Assembly (NCBI RefSeq): GCF_026745355.1
Contig: NC_079204.1
Coordinates: 56,734,342-56,798,341 of the forward strand
Source: Beta vulgaris subsp. vulgaris
Lineage: Eukaryota > Streptophyta > Magnoliopsida > Caryophyllales > Amaranthaceae
Direction of reading: 5' to 3'
DNA: 64,000 bases
The position numbers were made by a program, and so were the translations under genes. This document shows positions 11,481 to 23,700 of this stretch, one piece after another. Under the pieces are notes generated by a model. That model did not search any database, had not been told where the DNA came from, and saw only the letters and a list, made by a program, of their open reading frames with translations. Within the stretch, counting starts at the first letter, position 1, and each line of letters starts with the position of its first letter.

Positions 11481-13800
11481 TCCACCTTTGTGGCTCAAGT
11501 GGTAAGTAGTTTGATGTCGTTTAAAATAAGTCTCTCGAGTCTCACTGTATGCAGAAACTCTTGTACTCATCCACTAAAACCAGAGGGGGATAAACAAAAA
11601 TAATAAAAAAAGCCATTCTACATTAACAATTTATTTATTTTTGATTCAAAGGAGGCCAAGCCAAAGATAACAATACACACAAAACAGCGAAAAACAACAT
11701 TAACAATTTATGTGAATGAAGGGAAAAAAAAAGCGTTGTGAGTATAAAAAAAAACGGAGGAAGTACTATTAATTTCATTGAACTTGTACTTAATTTAACC
11801 ATTTTGAGGAAAAGTTCTATATTAAATCAGTTCATTAGGTTACAAACTTAAAATAAGATACAGGATGCATAGTTAATGGCGGAGACATTGTGCATCAAAA
11901 AGGCAAGCTCAAGGATATTGTGTGGAATGTTAAAAAGTTTGGGTACAACATAAACTAACGAAAAAAATACAAGTGTCTGTATATTATAGAAAAACCCATA
12001 TAAAAAATGTTGACTCGTGTAATAAGGAGAAAGATAGGATGTAAATGTATGTTCGTTTTTGTTCATATATGGTTTAACCATCGAGAACCATTGAGACATA
12101 AGGATGGTATCTTGTTTTGGACTTGGAGGATTCTTATGCAAAAATTATGGTGTGGAAATAGGTTAATGCATGTGATTTTGGTGCACCCGCACCATGTCTA
12201 AGATTTCAGATGAATAAAGTATAGACCTTTTTGCATTGTGCTCGAATTGTGCTGCTGCTCTAATTTTTATGCTCATAATTGGTTTGGTGTTTTGGCTTAG
12301 GTTTTGATCATGCCCCTTTGATTTGTATTAGGATCCTTTTTATAAGTTTCGACTTTAGCCTCAAGGTATGTAGCTCAAGTATTTTTACATATTACAACTT
12401 ATCTTCAATCGATTTAATAATAGGGCAAGTTGTTTTTTTTTCTAATTGGCTTTATTACCACAAAAATCTCGATTTGGGTGTTCTTTTATTTTGCTCTTTA
12501 CAAATTTGTTGCTTGATTGCTTAATCTTAAGCTTATTGTTGTTCATTGATAACTGACATATTTGATCAACATTTGTTTCTAAATCACAATAACATACACA
12601 TAACTAATAATAATTCTCAAAACTTCTTTAAAAAAAGTGTATTAATTAAATAAGAATCAGGAAAGGATCAGTTTGCTTGGCCAAGAGCTTTACTCGTTAT
12701 GCATAACTTTTAGTATCATTAACCATGTATATGTAAAATTAATATAAAAAGTTATTGTTTGAAAATATATATTGTGACAAATCTAACAAGAATCACATTC
12801 CGGACAAATATTATGAACTTTCCTTCACTTTTCTTAACGTTTTTTCATTTATTTTTTCTTTTGAACTTTTCTTATTTTTTCTAAACGTTTCTTATGTTTT
12901 CCTTGAAATTTAAATTAGCAAAAATAAGGTGATTAGAATTTATCCTAAGTGCCATATGAGGAGTGCATAAGGTTATCGCCTTTAGGGGCGAGGGAATGAA
13001 GAGATTCAAACCCACAACGGAGTTACAAGAGGCTGAACGACAATTCGTTTCACACATGAACTAGCCCCATTTATTTTTGTAGTTTATAATATTATTCATC
13101 ATATTCCTCATAACCGTTTTCGAGGATACTATATATAATTTCTTTTCAAGCAATGCATTTGTTGGGTTTTCGTCCCACTTGGATTAAATGGATATGTTTT
13201 TATGTAATCCATGGCTCATTTCGAGGCATCTACGTACCACGAGTGACCCATTAGCTCCATATTTATATCCTATTCCTATTTGTATGAAAATTTCAGACCA
13301 CTAACTCTCATTTGTCACTTAAGACTCTATTTTAGGCTATGGTATGTGACTTGCATATAATACTTAAAAAAAACTCGTGTTAATTTTTGTTTGCAAAATG
13401 ACTGTTTAATCCACTATTTTTGCAAAATTTGCAATGTAAATCATAGTATGAAAAACATTATTGATGATTTTAGTAAAATTTCGGGACAACTATTCAAAAT
13501 TTTTAAATCATGCATCCTTTCTTCAAGCATGTCCTTAGCTCAGGAAAAATTCAACCGCTCGACAAATTGCTAAAAGACCTAACATGTTTCTTAAACGATT
13601 ACAACATACTACACAACGGTGTTATCATATTACTAATTATTTTGGAAAAAACACCCTACACAATTAAAATGATTTTGAATCAAGTCATAAAATATTTATT
13701 TTAAACAAAAATAAGTCATAGTTAGAATTATTAAAAGTGAAACGACAATATTTGACATTATTCTATATTTCTATAATTCTATCTATTAACAAAGAGGAAA
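11481..13800. other. Intergenic stretch with repeat fragments
   Basis: No gene is supported. A lone CGGAGGAAGTA MITE terminus lies at ~11755-11766. A Stowaway-internal fragment (ATATATTGTGACAAATCTAACAAGAATCACAT) lies at ~12764-12800. A tRNA-like SINE fragment on the minus strand with a GGGTTTGAATCTC B-box-like motif lies at about 12955-13070. Frames at 11848-12141, 12007-12201 and 12279-12524 are AT-rich with no domain. Confidence 0.4.
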
Positions 13801-14706
13801 AAGAGAGAGAAACAAAGAAAAAGAAAAGGAAACATTAAAAAAGAAGAAGTTTCTAACCCTTACACAATTTGCGCAACCCTCGATTACAATTTCCATCTCT
13901 CTCTACATTCATTCATCCATTCCAGTTTTGTATGTAAAAAGTTGACAAATCAAACACCCACAAAATCGTAATTTCAGCATCAAAGTTTCATGAGCAGATA
14001 AAAAAAACACTGAGAGAAAACAAATTGAAGATCCTTTTTTCGACGTAAACCTGAAAGTTGGATCTTCCAAAAAATTGAAGGTTTGTTTTGGACTAATTTT
14101 TACTATAAGCTTTAAGATTCAAATTTTATAGATTACCCACAAATATTTTAGTAAGAATTCAGAATTTGTGTATTTATTTTTCAATCTTATTCACTGATAA
14201 GCTAAAAAAAATTCAGATTTTGGGGTTTCAGTTGAACCCACTTAACCCCTCTTTGATATGCCACTGATTCTTGTTGAAATAGAAGTTTGAGATGATTTTA
14301 TGAATTAGTAGTAAGTTAATTAGGTGAATAGTTTGAAAGTTTAATCAATTGAATTAGTTCAAGTTTTGTTGAATTGTTGTATGTTTATATGTTGCTGAAT
14401 TGATTGGTGATATTGAAATTTGTATAATTTTACAGGGTTTGTTGGTTCAGCTAGAGATTGTTGGTGGGTGTTTGTGGAAAGTGGGTTGTGTGGATTTGAA
14501 TTATTGAGTTTGTGGGTTTGAGAGTTGAGACTGAGTTTATGGAAGAATTTTGAAGCTGGAAATGAATGTGGGGACATGGTGCATGGACAAGAGCTTAGTT
14601 GTTGGTTTGGTCCCCATTCGGAGTATCGCCCTAGCAATAGCTTACTAGTTGAAGCAGTTGCGCTTGCAAGGGGTGACAGATTCCTGAGGCCCTTGGAAGT
14701 TTTGCA
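13801..14706 (+). promoter_or_regulatory. Promoter and leader of the lysine-rich gene, with several upstream ATGs
   Basis: GA-rich and then CT-rich sequence at 13800-13910 precedes the probable leader. A leader intron is likely between AATTGAAG|GTTTG (14079/14080) and ATTTTACAG|GGTTTG (~14435). The second leader exon has four ATGs before the main start. Those at 14539 (4 codons), 14562 (28 codons) and 14566 (10 codons) stop before or near 14648. The one at 14576 opens a 67-codon uORF to 14779 that overlaps the main start in another frame. Such a leader should depress translation of the main frame unless initiation is leaky. Confidence 0.5.
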
Positions 14707-14779
14707 ATGTCGCGTTGCTTTCCTTTCCCTCCACCGGGATACGAAAGGAAGACTAAAGAGGACGACACTGACTTGCTAA
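14576..14779 (+). other. Overlapping upstream ORF in the leader of the lysine-rich gene
   Basis: The ATG at 14576 opens 67 codons to TAA at 14777-14779, crossing the main ATG at 14707 in a different frame. The peptide starts MVHGQELSCWFGPHSEYRP and is rich in Leu, Arg and Ala, with no domain I recognise. It could be a regulatory uORF or chance; the overlap with the main start is the notable part. Confidence 0.4.
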
Positions 14780-17700
14780 AAAAGGTTAAAACCTATGCTT
14801 TTGAATTGGCTGTGATCCGTTATGTTCATGTGAAACTCTATGTTGAAATGGAACCTTTTGCTGATACCCTTTCCACCAGTGGGGTGTGTATTGGGTGTGG
14901 TGGGGGGATGTAGTTCAAATGACACTTTAGCAACTCGTACTCTGTTCTCGTCCATGGAATGTGGAATTTCGATTTTTCCATGATACCAAATTTTAAAGGT
15001 GCGTCCTAAAATGAACCTGATTTAGTAGTATTTGAGGACTTACCTAAGAATATGCAATAACCTAAACTTCACCACTTCTGAATGTTCCATAGAGGAGCTT
15101 CGGCCATTTCTGCTAATAATATGCTTTGATCATTAATGGGTATGGAATCTAACTTTTTTTTTTTCCTTATGAAGTATCCATAGAACCTGTTGCAATCACA
15201 CACTTCACATTTAATTAATTATTTTCTTTATCTTGATACATGATCCATAATTTTCTTTTTGAACCACAGTCTATTAGTCTTAGCTTTCCATGTGAGTTCT
15301 TTGACACCCTGCTATACAAGAAATGTCGTGGATTTGGTTACTTGAAAGTTGTAGATAATGGTGAATGCGGATATAATTCAAATAGACATTGGTAGTAGAG
15401 TTGAGTCTCGGTTTTTATTTGTTTATTACCAGGATATTCTATACTTGCGTGCAATGTAAAGGACACTAACAAACCCAAGGTGGCAGGGCTTGACTAACTA
15501 GATGTATAATTGCATTCTATCAATCAAATCAAACTAATTATCTCGATTATGTAACTAACGTCAAATGAGTACGTATCCAGTAGAAACGATGTTACGGGAT
15601 TCTGAGAAGGCGTCTGTTTGTACGATGTAGATGAAGTTGGTGGTTTCTGAACAAACAACCCTCCTTTGATTCCACAAAGCTAGTATATTTGAAGAGTTTC
15701 TGTATATGGTTACAATTGCATAGGGATCATATATAGGTGTTGTATATTTATTATTTAAGTTGTTAATATGATAGCCAAAGCATTAGAAGCATGCCCTTGT
15801 GTTTTGCTTTTTTCTGAGTGTTTCAAACCTTTTGGGATATAGTAGTTTAAACTATACATTTTTTGAACTCGGAGATCAACTATGCTTTAAAGTTTAGACA
15901 GTGGTTATCACTTACTTACTTGAGCCAATCCACAGACTACTAAAGTACTAATACAGTTGCTAATTGCTTTCAAGATATCATGTGCATTTTCTTCTTTGTG
16001 TGAAGAAATTTGTCTATAAAAGTCGATTTTCAATAATTTTCACTTGAGTGAATCTTGAGGCTTGACAAGATCCTACATGAATAAGCTGATTAAGCTTTAC
16101 ACATCTAGGTTTCAATTAGTTGTAGAGATTGTCGTTGATGCTTGGTAAGAGTCCAGAAGTTTCTTTCAGATTCTGTGAAGCAAATTTCTTTATGTTTATT
16201 GTAGGCTGATCTATTATCCTCCTATGCCTGCTATCATTACTCTTTGCAAGGCATAGCATCTTAAGTTTATATCTATAACATAGTATCAAAATGCGGCTGT
16301 TTCGGTTCGGTGCGCCCGTTTCATAACGGATTTGAAGCCGACTGAACCGAAATAAGCTGATTCATCACGGTGAAAAAAAACCACGAAATCTCGCTCGCAT
16401 CGAGCCTTACAACCCCGAATCACCTGCAATTTCTCCCAAAAAAATACTAACCTCAGATTTGAAATTGAGGAGTAGAAATCAGTGTTACCTAATTCCCTAA
16501 TTTCCCCGCGAATCGCGAATTGAGAAAAGCGAATTATGGTCGGTTTTGGTTCATTTTTGGCGAATTGGCGAATTCAAAAGGCGAATTAGATAGCGAATTA
16601 GGTAACACTGGTAGAAATAGTTGAAGAGGAGAAGAAGCTCTGAAAATCTCAGAAGAAGAGGAAAGAGAAAAGGTGCATGTAGTCGCCATAATTAAGTATG
16701 ACATTTTTTATCTTTTCTTTCTCCTAAAGCTTTGACAACTGACAGCTTCTTTTCTAAATTTCTTTTCTCCCTCCTCTCCCAATTTCTTATTTATTGCTTT
16801 GTCAGTTTTTATTTTTATGTGTTGCATCTGTCGGTCTTATCTCTACTCACAATTCACATTAGAGATGGCCACGATGCAGGTTAGGCGGGCTGATCCGTGG
16901 GCTCAAGTGGACCGGGCTGAGATTTCATGGCCCATGACTGGACCGTGAAATTCACAGTTTGGGCGGCTTGGTCCACGGGCAGAAAAATCTTGGCCCACAT
17001 TGGTCTGTTACTGATTTTCATGGTTCGATAAGCTGTTCTTGCGGTTCGTGGGCCTAGCGGGTTGGCGGGCCAGCGTGAGAATTTTTTATTTTCAAAATTA
17101 TTTAATTGTTGGAATCATTTATTATTGTTACATAAAACCTTTAAAGTTAATTAAAATATATACAATTATTAATATTAATGAAGAATTTCATTATTTTTGA
17201 ATTTTGATTGAATTATAATATATGAAATTTGATTAAAATATATACAATTTGATTAAAATATACACAATTTGGTTGAATAATTACTTGGACTTGCTTGGTT
17301 CGGTTCATGGGACGGGTTGAACCAGTTTCATGGATTAGGTTGGGCGGTTTTTAGTAGCGGGCTTTCATGGGTTTGGGGAAAAAAATATGGCACACGACCC
17401 ACCCACTAATTTCACGGTTCAAGGTGGGCTGGACCGGGCTTTTTCGTGGGCTCATCCCACACAACCCAAGAGGCGAGGTAGGATGGATGGAGTGGATTGG
17501 TCCAGTGTTGGCCATCTCTAATTCACATGCTTTCTTAGTTTCTTTTTTGATGGGAGGCTCTATTTTCTTTTTTTTATTGCTTCTTTTCTATTTGCATTAC
17601 TTTTCCGTTTTATTATTATTATTATTTCTTTATTTCTTCTATACTTTGGGTCCCAATATTTTTTTCTTCTAAAAGCTTTGGACTACCACTATGCTTCCAT

Positions 17701-20700
17701 TTATAGGGAACTATTTATAACACCTGAAAACATTTAAAAGCAAATTCTTGCCGCCACAACCGTGACGTGGTCTGAGATGAACGTATCCGTTCCGTTCCAA
17801 CGAAACTGCAACCGTTACTGAAACCGCATTTTTGAACTATGGTCTATAAGGACTGCGTTAAAGCTTCTCATGGCAAGGTTCATAACCAGAATTTCCTTTT
17901 TCGCATGAGATTCTCACATATAGTTTGTTCCTTTGTAATCGATGGAGGACTTTATTGGATAGTTGGAGTTAGTATAACCATTTGTGGTTGATGTGCTTAT
18001 ACTTTTTTTTGTAGTGGATCTCAACTTATACATATACTTTTACAGTGCAAAACACCTTTTGTAAAATAAAATAAAATACATGTACATAAAGCATTTACTT
18101 TGTATGAACACAAATAGGCATGACAGAGTCAGAGGTTTTAGGAGATTCACGGGTCACCTGTTTTTTCTTGCCCTTCTTGCAAATGTTGAAGTTGAGGGTA
18201 ATAAACTGCATAAAGTAGCTGCGAACAGGACTATGATAATTTGTTTGACAGCTCCATTCGTGAGACAAACTGAGCTTTTATAAGTGTCTTTATATCTGCT
18301 TCTCTTCCTCATGTAGATCTTGGCAAGTAAGAGGTGTAGTGGCTACAATAAGATATCTCCATCTGAAAATAAGTCTCACTGTTGACATTGAAATATTTAT
18401 GTTAAATCTAAGTTGACGAGAAAAATACTGTGTTTTCTTGTGCTTGGGGGGATTTAGTTGCAATTGTTAGAACATTGGAGGATTTTCTTTTGGTGGTAGA
18501 ACAGTAATGATAAGAAGACTTTTTTTGTTCTCTGGCCTTTTCTTTCAGGGGGAAGGAATGGTTCTGGTTTGCCTGGCCCTTGTAGGATTCTAATTTTAAC
18601 TTCAGGCATTCGTTTTGCTCCCCCCTCCCCTGCTGCGACTAATAAAGAAATGAATTCCTTCTCCCTGTTTTCTCGGTTGCCACAACCATTCTCATAGTCG
18701 TGATTTTCTATTTGAGACTCCAACTATAGGTTTATCACATTTTATGGCTGTATGTGTTGGATAATGTTTTTGATCTTGTCGACATTGTATATTAGGTTAG
18801 TCTCGTGTATGGGTGAATGTTGGCTATACTATTGTTGAAAGTAGTACATTTGATTGTCCTTCTCCCTGTTTATTGTTTGCCAATGTAGTTCTACTTTTGG
18901 GTTCATGGGTTGCATAAGGTCTGAGTGCGATGACGAGTATGCTAAGTGTTCTGGGTCTAAGTTAGTGGCTGAGTGCTTATTAGGTTTATAGGAGAATGTT
19001 ATCAAGTCACGAAATGAGTTAGAGATTCTAGAGTGCTTGTGTTGATTTTGTGAAGGTAGCTCTGGTGGACCTAATGGTTGACGTTATGATAAGATCTTCC
19101 AGTGTGACAAGTGAGTGCATTTCTTGGCGTTCATTATGATGCATTTAGTTGGATGGTTGAATATTTGGGGAGGAAGGTATTGTGTAGATTTAAAGCTATG
19201 TTACTCCGACACCTTCATTTAACTCAAAAATCGGGTGTTGTGTCCGACACGACACTTCACCTGGATACTTCATTTTAAACTAAAAGTTGTCTTTTTCCCA
19301 TAAAATAGCCGAGTCAGATACTTGGACACCCGTATCCGAGTAGATACTGAATCCCTGAGCAACATAGATTCAAAGTCTCCGTGTGCCTTTGTTTGAGGTT
19401 TGTTGATGATTTATACTCGTGAGTCGTGACCAAGGCAAAGCCTTAGAATATATTTTTGTTGAATAATACTGGTGCTAGTGTAATCTTAACGTCTTCACGA
19501 CTTTGTGTGCTGGGTCCATGTGAGGAATTTTTAGGTTTTGAGAAGGATGTTAAATCAGTGAAGGTAGCTGTGGTGGACCTAATGGTTGATGTCATGATAA
19601 GAATTGGCATTGTGATGATTGATGCATGTGTTTCTTGCATTTGTTCTGATGTGAGTTATTTTGTAAGGGAAATGAGGAGGGGGGATATCTCAACTTTACT
19701 AAAACTGACTACTTTACGTGCAAACATTAACTTTCAATATCTACATTATCAACTTTACATTTTTTTTAAATCCCTAATATAATGGTACAATTCCCTATCC
19801 ATGATTTACAGTTTTGATTTTTTTCAAATACAAAGCATCCTAAACAAACTATTGGTTCTTCCTGCATTCCCTTCCATAATCTTCTTCCTCTTCTTTCTTA
19901 TGATAGTGGGTTGTGGGGCTTTAAAGTTTTTGAGGGTTGAATAAAAGAGTTGGTTCTTTCTATTAGTTTAGGCCCCTATGAAAAAAGGAATAATGATAAA
20001 ATTTGTAGAAGCTTTCCATTTTAGGAAGTTTATCAATTAGACAGACGAAAATGTAACGTGTATCGATTAATGTGGGATGAGGAGAGCCGTAAAGAGCTAC
20101 TTAAGAAAGAGTTATATTGATTGTAAGGTAATATGCTTGATCTTCAAGTAGGAGATATATTAGGAAAAGAACTAGAGAAGACCACACATAGAGCCTAAGA
20201 TTAAGTGGTGGAAATTACAAGGGGACTAACACAAATTGTGGATATGATGGACTGATGGTTACTGCAGGTACTTGGTCCATGAGCATGGATTTAAATATAG
20301 ACTCAGCATGGACTAAGATAGAGCACATCGGGAAGGGAGTGGCAAAGGAGGTCCTAGGAGAGAAGGATGCCACTAAGGACACATCTTGGTGGAATGAAGA
20401 AGTACGAAAAGTGATAAAGAGCAAAAAAGAATGCTATAATATATTGGAACAATGTGGGAGCGATGTGAACTATGAGAAGTATGAGGAGGCTACGCGATGC
20501 AGCGCAAAAGGGAATCAGGAACATTATGCAAGATTGGATACAAAAGAAGAGATATAGGACATCTATAGACTCGCTCATATGAGAGACAAGAAGACACCTG
20601 ATATTGAAGATTTAGTATGTAAGGATGCCGACCAAAGACTTAGTGGGACATAAGGAGATAAAGGTTAGATGGAGGTCATACTTAATAATAACCTATTGAC

Positions 20701-23700
20701 CAGCGATCAAGGGCAAGATATTGGAGATATAATTAATTGTCATGATATGGTCAACCGAGTTTTCTTTGGAGAATTTAAGAGGGAGAAACGAAAATTTTAC
20801 CGAAAAAGATGGGATTAAAGAGGACAATGAAGCCTGATGGCATACAAATTGAGGTTTGGAGATGTTTGGTTTGGGGGGGGGGGGGGAGGGCTCGAATGGT
20901 TAACAAGATCTGGGGAAGTAATAAGACCTCATTGAAGTGGAAAAAAATCACTTTAATCCCTTCGTACAAGAATAAAGGTGATGTCTAAGATTATGCTGAC
21001 TATCAAGGGATAAACTAATGAGTTATACTATGAAACTTTGGGATAAGGAGGATTTATATATGATTTTCATTGATTTAGAGAAGGCGTATGATGAAGTAGT
21101 GAAGGACGTACTTTGTTGGGTTGCAACAAGGAAAGAAGTCTGTAGGAAGTTTATTGACATCATTAAGGACATGTATGAGCGTCGAGGGAGTTAGCACTTA
21201 GCACTGTCGGGAAGACAGAAGAGTTCCATATTACAATGGGAGTGCATCAAGAATATGCACTTAACCCTTTTCTATTTGGTATAGACATGGATGAATTGAG
21301 GAGGTCAATTCAAGATGATATACCATAGACGATAGTGCATGATGTTTTGTCGATTGATGATGTTTGTATTGATTGATGAATCGAGAGAAGGCGTGGAAGA
21401 CAAGATGTAATTACAAAGACAAATTTTCAAATCTCAAGCGTTTAGGTCGAGTAGAAATAACACAAAATATTTGGAGTGTAAGTTTAATGGGACTAGAAGC
21501 ACGGAGGTTGGGGAAATCACCTTAGATGGCCAATTTATCCAAGGTTCTGATTTCTGTCGCTATTTAAGAGCTACTCCCTCCGTCCCTTAATAGAGTGCCC
21601 ATTTCTCCAATACACGTTTGCCAATGCACGTTTTGTATCGTTAATATCTTTAATTTCATATTAGTAAAAATTATAAAAGTTTGATTTTCTTAATGTACGT
21701 AATGAGACGAATCAAACAAGATCCACATGACTATGTTTTTCTTATATATTAGAAATATTTTTTGAGGGCTTTCTTTACCTTTGAATAGTGTCCAAAAAAG
21801 AAATGGGCACTCTATTAAGGGACGGAGGGAGTATTATCCAAAAGGATTGGGAATTGGATGGTGATGTCGCTCATAGAATTAAAGGGTTGAAGTGGAAGAG
21901 TGCTTCGAGGTTCAATGTGATCCTAGCATGCCAAAAAGTTTGAAAATAAAATTCTACCGAACGATAGTTAGACTTGCTTAGCTATATGCTACGGAATGTG
22001 TGGACATATAAGAAAGGATCGGTGAAGGAATCAGATAATTAGGAAAAAAGGAAAAAAGTAGGGGGTTACATACAACGAGTTATGAGATTTTTTAAACATG
22101 CCAGGCGCAGTCCAAGTGATGCACTAGTTACAAGGCTTGAAAAGTAGCATAGTGATGGGATTGTTTGGGAAAACCTAAAAAAACTTTGATAAATGTGAAT
22201 GAAAATAGTATGAGTTTGCTTGGGATTCAGAAAAAAATATGGCATTGGATAGGGTGAAGTGGAGGGAGAAAATTATGATGATGACACGACTTGCCTTTGT
22301 ATCTAGTCCTTATGATTTATTTTTACTTTACTCATTGGGTTTTATGAGTTTTTTCCCTAAAAAGTATTTTGTTTATTCTCCTTTAGGATTTTCTCAAATC
22401 TTTACATTTGTTTTTCTCTTTACCTCTTTATTAGACCATTCAATTTTTTTTATAACCCCATATTTTGGTTCTCTCTTTGCACCTTCTCCGGCTTTTGGTT
22501 CCGTAGTATCTATCTCGTCTTACTCTTCTCTCATTCACTATCTCATTTTTCTTTATTTAGACTCTTCTTCATTAGCTTTTAATTGCTTCAATGGTCATGG
22601 AAACTTTTTTCTATGGTAATTTTTGTTAGCCAACCCCACACCATTTTGGGACTAACGCCTAGTTGTTGTATACTATATGGTGTATGTGACTTTTTGCTCA
22701 TTTGGGTCCACTTCCTTACCTTGACTGACCAGGTGTGCTCAAGCAAAGTTGTAGGAATACTTGTAAGCTCTTTGATAATTCTTTATTAGTGATGAGTCTT
22801 TTTTTTCAAAATAATAAAAAATTAGCTACCTTGTGATGCTCATGTTCACATTCTCTTTTTGAGAGGAAGAAAGCACTTGGTGAGATAGGGGAGGTGATTT
22901 GTGATAAGTAACTATCTTTGCGGGTATGACTTAGTTGGCCGGATTTGTTCTGCGATGTGACTACTCTTCTGTTGAGCAGGTATCTTGACTCGAATCTTTG
23001 TAAACTGTCATAACCTTAAGTGATCGCTTTAATTTATGTTGGGGATATGGGGTGAGGAAAACTGCTTGCTTTTTGGCTCAAATAGGCACTTGTTTCCTCA
23101 GTCTGTATACTTAAAGATGGAGACCCAAAAACATAAAGAGAAGATGGAGAAAGTGCATTTGGTTCGATTATTCAGTACTTTGAAGCATTTGAATTTTCAT
23201 TTGGAAATGTATATGGCTCTATATTCCATGAAACTGCAGGGAGTGTATATGGCTCTTTTTTTCACTAGATGGCAACCTAATTATTGAAGCTAGCTGCTTA
23301 AGTCTACCAGAACAAATGTACTGTTCCTGGCGTTAATATAAAATTTGTTGGCATCTTTTAATTTTTTTGTTCGAGATGCTGGTGACTGGGTGCATTTCTC
23401 TGGTTGCCCTTCATGATGTTGCTTTTTGTCTGATCTTCGTGCTGGTTAATGTGGTTATGATTTTTATCGTATGTTGGGTTTTGGGTTTACCATATTAGGT
23501 TTAGAACTCATCTCCTTCAAAGGTTGTTTCCTGGAGTTATGTGGAAATATGGCTAGAAAAAGCTCTTTGCCAACCCATTTTTGTTTCCCTTGGTACTTAG
23601 AGATGCACTGATTAGAAACATGAAACTGGATGGTCGGTCTTGTAGACTTTGTACACCTCATTTTGACTTTATGTAAATTGAGTTGAAGCTACTCATGAAT

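Larger units (their letters stand above)
16279..17842. mobile_element. Inverted-repeat-bounded element hosting two nested hAT elements
   Basis: The left edge CATAGTATCAAAATGCGG and the right edge (complement CATAGTTCAAAAATGCGG) are inverted copies. Complementarity continues through GTTTCGGTT-like and ACGGTT-like sequence. Together they bound ~1.56 kb that contains the nested elements at 16480-16610 and 16860-17520. It was probably a ~0.75-kb non-autonomous DNA transposon before the insertions. The outer target duplication is not clear. Confidence 0.45.

Noticed and set aside
22239..22619. 126-codon hydrophobic open frame that might be a membrane protein
   Set aside because: Its start, MALDRVKWREK, is the C-terminal end of RTE LINE proteins; the rest is AT-rich 3' sequence.
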